Of a stretch of DNA of 64,000 bases, positions 59,001 through 64,000 are shown one piece after another. The stretch's first letter is position 1. The number at the start of each line of letters is the position of its first letter. The translations under genes and the position numbers were made by a program. The stretch comes from Anisus vortex (Eukaryota > Mollusca > Gastropoda > Planorbidae). The stretch spans positions 25,566,185 to 25,630,184 of the forward strand of contig OX421494.1 of the NCBI GenBank assembly GCA_949126835.1. Direction: 5' to 3'. The notes beneath the pieces are model-generated. The model searched no databases. It saw only the letters and a list, made by a program, of their open reading frames with translations, and had not been told where the DNA came from.

Positions 59001-62000
59001 CAATGTCTCATGCTGATTTGTTATTTTACCTTTAGAACATAAAAAACGCGTTCTATTTTATACAAAGATACATACACATATGTGACCTATTCCCACAAAA
59101 GGTGACATAAGTTGTTTTTTTCACCATTTTGAGCTATATATATCGTTTAAAAGGGCATTGAATAAGCTTTATTTTAAAACCAATTTTATTATTATACGTC
59201 AATATTTTGTTTTTCTATGACACTTACTATCACTTAGAACTAGTCGGTCAAAAAAATAGAGTTTTGAGAAAAGGTGTTTTAAAGTTTATGTATTTGAAAA
59301 TGTCTAAACTCCATAGCAACCAGAGTCGTAATATCTATATTTACATACCAATCGAAAGGGCATTCAATTATCCTTTTAGTGGTATATACAATATTATTTT
59401 ATAATAAAACTGAACAAAAAATAAAAAATATTAACTTCTTGCAAAGAATTTAGCTGTGAAGCCATGGGTCTCTCCATTTTGTGAAATTTTCATAATCTCA
59501 AAAACGGAAAGCCTAATCGTTATCTCCTTGTATTCCAATTCAATAGCCAATCAGGGAATTTGTATCGGAAAAATATGGTATCGTAACCAATGATCAATTT
59601 ATAAAAGACTTTTCATTGGATAGAAAGAAGGGAATTGTTTATCCCAAACTTCAGGCTTAAATATTTTCTGATTGGTTTCTATAAATAAATAGTGACGACA
59701 AGGATGCCTTTTTCAATGATATATAATGTTATGGGTACTGTCAAGGTTTTGGTACAAAACAATAGGTTAAATAAAGTTGAATTTGAGTGAACTTATGCTA
59801 AATTCTAAATCACACGTTGATCAAAATAATTAATTAAAGTATTTTTAAGTAGAAAAATTTTAAAAACATATAAATTATGATTTAGAAATGGATAACCTAG
59901 TATTTACAAAAATAAATTAAAAATTCACAGGAAAGACCCCCACAACACAAAAACACTCGTAGCACAAATTGGTATTTGCGACTTATGTCACCTTTCGTGA
60001 GAACTGGTCACATATAATCATATATGTAATTTTTTTTTAAAAATCTTATTAGTAAAATTTTAAGTTACATTTTCCTAGGGCATTATGAAGTAACAAATTT
60101 TATATTTGTGTTTGTGAAATAACACTGTAATTAAAGCACATTGACAATAACAGTTTCACCTTCTCAACTATGTTACTTCTATTATTGTTCACAGTCCTGA
60201 TTTTGATGGTGTTGAAAGAAAAAGTGATATGTTAACTGGGGTAAGCTATCTTTACACATTTTAATTTTAGATAACTTTAGTCCTGTTATTATTGATGGAC
60301 ACAAAACTGAAAAGCAAATATAAAATTGATGTTATGTTCACTTCTGAATATCAAAATATTGAAAACAGACGTTTGGGGAAAAAAAAAGGGTGGGAATATA
60401 TATTTACATTGGACAAATGCATAACAAGTTTCTAGCAACTGAACCATTTTTTAACTATTTCATTCTACTACTATTATTCTTTTATAGTAATAATATTTAG
60501 TATTGCTACTACTTTTAGTAAACCAATTTTCTTTGTTGTATTCTTGTTGTTATTTGATGTAAATCTAGTGGAGGAATAATTTAGTACCTTACATAGCATA
60601 AATACATTTTACCATTGTATAGTTGTAGTAATTCTTATTGCATGCCAAAATAAATTTGGTAACACCAATGACATTCATTAACTAGTTTTTATTTAACTGC
60701 GTCTGTTAACACTTGGGGTTTTGTTATGTTATTATTCTTGGCAAAATGAAATGTGTTAAAAGTAGACAAATCAGTAAGTTGATGAGTTTTGTTTAATTTG
60801 CATGCTAATTGAATGTTTATATATATATATAAAGTTGGAATTTGTTTTCTGTTGTAAAACTAATGAATTTTCACTTGACTAACTGATTTATTATTTCTCC
60901 CCCCTTCTCTCTCCCCTCACCATTGCTTCATAAATTGTTCCCAAAATCTGTATGTTTGTTTTTTGTACTGCTTGTTGTGAACACGACTGTGTAGCACAAG
61001 AAACCAGTTGGCCCACCCCGGCGCTCACCTTCTCGTAAGCACAGGCGTAGTTGGGAGCCAGATGTTGTGTCTGACACACCTTTGGTCACCTCTTGCTTTG
61101 ACCTCACCTCTCCATCAAAAGAAGCGGCCGTCGAAGTTCAAAACTTGAACTATTCTCTTAACCACTCACAGGGCATCAATGACAAGAAGCACGGAGAGCT
61201 GGCGGAGGATCAAAGTCCTGAAGATGAGATCAAATCAAAAAGTATGAGAAGACATGAAGGCAAACCCATCCTCCCCCAAACACTTAGCTTTCAGACAAAT
61301 CAAGACTCTTCCATGGGCAGGAACTCAACTGCAGCCAATGATTCCAGTTTGACTGATAGGTCACCAGGTCATGGCATCAAGCTATTTATTCCTACATTGG
61401 ATTTCTCAACTCTTCATGAACACATTGATGGAACAGGTAAATATTTTTAAAAAATTTTTTAATAGAAATACAACTCTTATTCATGTGTTGTATGGAAATT
61501 TTCAATTTTTCTGTTGGCACTATCAAATTAGTATTAGTTTGGTAAAAAACATTTTTCATCATTACTTTCATTTCTGCTTTTATCACATATTTCTATGGTA
61601 TGCAAAATTTATTTTGACTGGAATTAATCAATTAGTTAATTTCACACAGACCTAAAGTAACCTTTCTTTTTTTTTGTTCACCTACTAAAAGCTTGTTTGT
61701 TTGTTGACTTTGGCTAATGTATTTATTTACTATATCTGTTTTTATTAATTTACCATTACCAGAGCCCATCCCAATAAGCAAAGAGAGATTTGACACTCAG
61801 ATTTGGGTTTCAACCAACCAGCTGATAGAGCCAGACCCTCATGTGGCAGTTATCTCCCCTCGGTCTCACAAATTAAAGAAACTTTTTGAGTAAGTATTGA
61901 TCATTTATGCTGCTTTACAATAAAATTCTTTTTTTTTTTTCTTTCAATGGAATAATTATCATTGATATTTACTTTGTGAGTGTGTATGTGTGCTTTAAAT

Positions 62001-63507
62001 TCTATACCCGACAAGATATTGTAAAAACAAAAATCAGCAAATATAATTCAAGCAATGGCCAATCTGAAGACAGTTATTCTAGGCCAACAGTAGTTTTGTT
62101 CAAATCTTTCTCACACTCCCCAACTTTCTAACAAAGTGTTGATTAAAAGAACTAGAATCATGAATTTTATTATTTAATTTTTAACAGACCTTTTGACAGG
62201 GTTCGTACAGCTCTTTGAAACTCCTGGAAGACAAAAAGTTGTGTTCCAGGACCTTAAAACTCCTGGAAAAACTGCATTTAGTCCTGGGAAAATACTAAAA
62301 ACTCCTTATTTTTCAAGGGAGATTAATTGTTAATGAAAAAAAATTGTAATCACTGCTCTTAGATTGTACTTCACTGTTCCAGAAAGCCCTATTGGAGTTA
62401 AGTCGCTTTGCCACTTTCTATTTCCGCGTACAAACGTTGATGACACCAGTGATGCAACTCCTTGTTTTTTTTTTTACCAGAACTTCTTTTTTTTTTTATC
62501 CAAACTTGGGATGTAGGCTATGTAAGTCCCCGTAATGTCATAAAAAGCTGTGTAGCTAGGTGTCTGTTTTTTTTTAAAAGAGCTCAGCTTGGCTTTTCGA
62601 AAAATTTACTCCTGAAAAGCTTCTGAGAATACTCCTGGAAAACTCCTGGAATTTTGAGGCAATTTTTCTGTACGAACCCTGTTTTGAGTGAAATAATATT
62701 TGGCACTTTTTAGTAATATCTATTTTACCAGTTTCTCATATCCATTAAAGATAATGTGTTTTAACAAAAAAACACCTGAACTCAAATCTTGGACTATAAG
62801 TTAATATTTTCTCCAATTTTTACTTAATCCTTTATGTGTATATAGAATATATATTTAGTTCCCATATTTTTTTTACTCTTGTCTGCCTGCACTTTAAAAG
62901 TAAATGAAACTGTCTTGAAGCTTTTTTCAGTTTGAGTTTTTATTAGTTTTTACTACTGCTGTTTCATTGATATTTTTGCTTACCAAGTTTGTTTATTTCA
63001 TTGTATGTATTTATTCCTCTGACTCTGTTCTGATATTCTTTATTCTTTGTCAAGTCCCTTTACTTCAAAATTCAATCCAGTGATGTAATACCGAAGTAGC
63101 TGCGTACATTTTGAAACAGATTTTAACAACACATTTTCTATTTCTAACTCTGCAATTTGTACAGAGATATTAAATATTTAAATGGAAGGTTGCAAATTGG
63201 CTTGACTCTTTTTAACTCAAAGGTCTTAACAATGAAAAATAAAATGGAATATTTTCAAAGATAAACATTTCATGGCCTTTGGAAAAAAAAAAAGCAATTT
63301 TATTTCAAGCCTTGATTGAATTTTATTTAAACTGGGACATTATTTACTACCATAAATAGATAAGCTGCAGGTCTGTCCAACACTTGATGATTAATTTGTT
63401 GCAATTACAAAAAATTTGTTCAGTTGTCCTGAAGCAGACACAAGTGTGCCAGTTGTCTATGAGGCACCCATGTCTCCTAGTGCTTACTGTGGCAGTGGCC
63501 TGTTCAG
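53082..63507 (+). CDS. FAM13-like RhoGAP protein (15 exons seen, 3' end beyond window)
   Basis: Exons: 53082-53280, 54986-55195, 55446-55629, 55852-55981, 56120-56284, 56401-56531, 56677-56727, 57492-57571, 57791-57836, 58596-58692, 58809-58834, 60195-60240, 60995-61436, 61763-61889, 63424-63507; at least 672 aa, all phases consistent. A TGA in frame sits just before the ATG. After a basic N terminus, KLFGVGLEEL precedes the RhoGAP domain (about 35-225): arginine finger R75 in GLFRVSGS, K112 and R116 in LLKVFLRDLP, N195 in LFGPN. Such domains speed GTP hydrolysis by Rho-family GTPases. A Pro/Ser-rich linker with PPPRPPPPK (about 250) may bind SH3 domains. Exon 13 has RRSPSRKHRRSWEP and the C-terminal part IPTLDFSTLHEHIDG, which resembles FAM13. 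Other RhoGAP families are less likely because KLFGV...EL directly before the domain is FAM13-like. The vertebrate C-terminal coiled coils would lie beyond the window. Confidence 0.82.
53352..54631 (+). mobile_element. 5'-truncated I/Nimbus-type non-LTR retrotransposon with RNase H (FAM13-like intron 1)
   Basis: Flanked by a perfect 10-bp duplication GGATAGCTTA (53342-53351 and 54632-54641) and ending in a (GAA)n tail. It holds the end of the RT protein (KVQNLGLRI, then a frame change to MKTTPIRAMEDATNLSS) and a complete RNase H domain in the 53624-54592 frame. That domain has the four acidic residues in VYTDGS, RAERKAIEL, FSDAKTV and GNDTADTLAKA. A zinc knuckle (CPCETAPENAEHVLQTC) precedes the stop at 54590-54592. 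Two frameshifts, near 53395 and near the C run at 53660, break it. It lies in the host gene's orientation and could be mistaken for a coding exon. Confidence 0.92.
57821..58497 (+). repeat. Minisatellite made from the exon 9 splice donor (FAM13-like intron 9)
   Basis: Exon 9 ends GTGATATTAACTATAG and the intron begins GTAAATAGATTTACATA. This 33-bp junction is repeated about a dozen times, then continues as 24-27-bp units lacking TTTACA for about ten more, to 58490. Each unit therefore carries a copy of the last 16 exon bases and the donor TATAG/GTAAAT. The first copy is the one used in the model. Confidence 0.93.
59091..60012. mobile_element. DNA transposon, 922 bp, non-autonomous (FAM13-like intron 11)
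   Basis: The ends are inverse to each other over about 32 bases: TGTGACCTATTCCCAC followed by AAAAGGTGACATAAGT on the left, with TGTGACCAGTTCTCAC then GAAAGGTGACATAAGT read inward from the right. I cannot fix a target duplication (the flanks are AT-rich: ACACATA and TATAATC). No transposase frame, so superfamily unassigned. Confidence 0.82.
62197..62681. mobile_element. TIR transposon, 485 bp, with ACTCCTGGAA subterminal repeats (FAM13-like intron 14)
   Basis: Ends CAGGGTTCGTACAG and TGTACGAACCCTG. A 6-bp direct repeat TTTTGA flanks it (62191-62196 and 62682-62687). ACTCCTGGAA-type words occur several times near each end. hAT-like, but the duplication is two bases shorter than usual. Confidence 0.85.
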
Positions 63508-63604
63508 GTGACAATCATTCACCTTGTCATATTTATCCCTATATTGTTTAACCTTTAACCCCCACAAAACCCAGGATTTACACCTGTTGTAAAGTACATT
63601 TTAT

Positions 63605-63785
63605 TACAGTACCTGTATCAACTGTATGAGTGGCTGGCTAATTGCTTTTTCTGTACCTGTATCAACTGTATGAGTGGCTGGCTAATTGCTTATTCTGTAT
63701 CTGTATCAACTGTATGAGTGGCTGGCTAATTGCTTATTCTGTATCTGTATCAACTGTATGAGTGGCTGGCTAATTGCTTATTCTA
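63605..63785 (+). repeat. 44-bp minisatellite, four copies (FAM13-like intron 15)
   Basis: The unit reads CTGTATCAACTGTATGAGTG then GCTGGCTAATTGCTTATTCTGTAT, with variants TTTT/TTAT and TACC/TATC. It starts about 100 bases after the exon 15 donor. From its end to 64000 I see only AT-rich intron. Confidence 0.93.
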
Positions 63786-64000
63786 TGCCCTTTTGTGTTT
63801 GCTTAAAGCTTATTTTTCCACACTCCTATGTTTGTAAGCTACTATCAGCTTTTGATCCTTCTAAAATGTAAAAATCCATTTCTTCTGGTAAAATTGATTG
63901 GTGAATAATGATTTTGTTTGATTTAAACACTATTTTAAATTTAAGTTTTTTGTTGTTGTTTAAATCATGTCATGTTAAGGTTATCTATATTGTTTTTTTA

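Overview
The window is animal nuclear DNA: AT-rich, with spliced genes whose exons are short and whose introns are 0.1-5 kb, many decayed transposons and many minisatellites. The protein matches (animal TOM1, STAMBP/AMSH and FAM13-type RhoGAP), a tRNA-derived SINE family, non-LTR elements with a C-terminal RNase H and zinc knuckle, and frequent AGGCCT palindromes fit a mollusc, most likely a heterobranch (pulmonate-type) gastropod. The species cannot be fixed from sequence alone. I found no bacterial-type operon, CRISPR array, or free-standing rRNA or tRNA gene.

Layout. 1-6.0 kb: a nest of four copies of one repeat family in both orientations, one copy split by a 2.57 kb transposon, followed by a hAT MITE. 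7.4-22.3 kb (+): a complete 16-exon TOM1 gene (567 aa), its introns holding SINEs, non-LTR 3' ends, a 1.1 kb hAT element and three minisatellites, two of them nine-copy and near-perfect. 25.4-34.1 kb (-): a complete 10-coding-exon STAMBP/AMSH gene (476 aa) with a full JAMM metalloprotease site, a reverse transcriptase relic, a hAT element and a partial duplication of its own exon 7. 34.1-53.0 kb: no protein gene that I can support. It holds SINEs, hAT elements with clean 8-bp target duplications, a second reverse transcriptase relic, G/C homopolymers, a palindromic hairpin element and a 1.2 kb array of 42-bp units. 53.1-63.5 kb (+): fifteen exons of a FAM13-like RhoGAP gene that continues past the window end. 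A freshly inserted 5'-truncated non-LTR element sits in its intron 1, and a minisatellite that has amplified its exon 9 splice donor sits in intron 9.

Function. TOM1 (VHS/GAT ubiquitin and clathrin adaptor) and STAMBP (K63-type deubiquitinase recruited through STAM) both act on ubiquitinated cargo at the endosome and lie tail to tail about 3.1 kb apart (stop to stop). The FAM13-like protein is a Rho-family GTPase-activating protein. The exon models were joined by hand from splice sites and phase; all phases close and both complete genes give lengths divisible by three.

The most notable signals are not a new gene system but genome mechanics: minisatellites placed on or next to splice sites, several hAT families each with its own subterminal repeat word, nested transposon insertions with readable target duplications, and a GC-AG intron.
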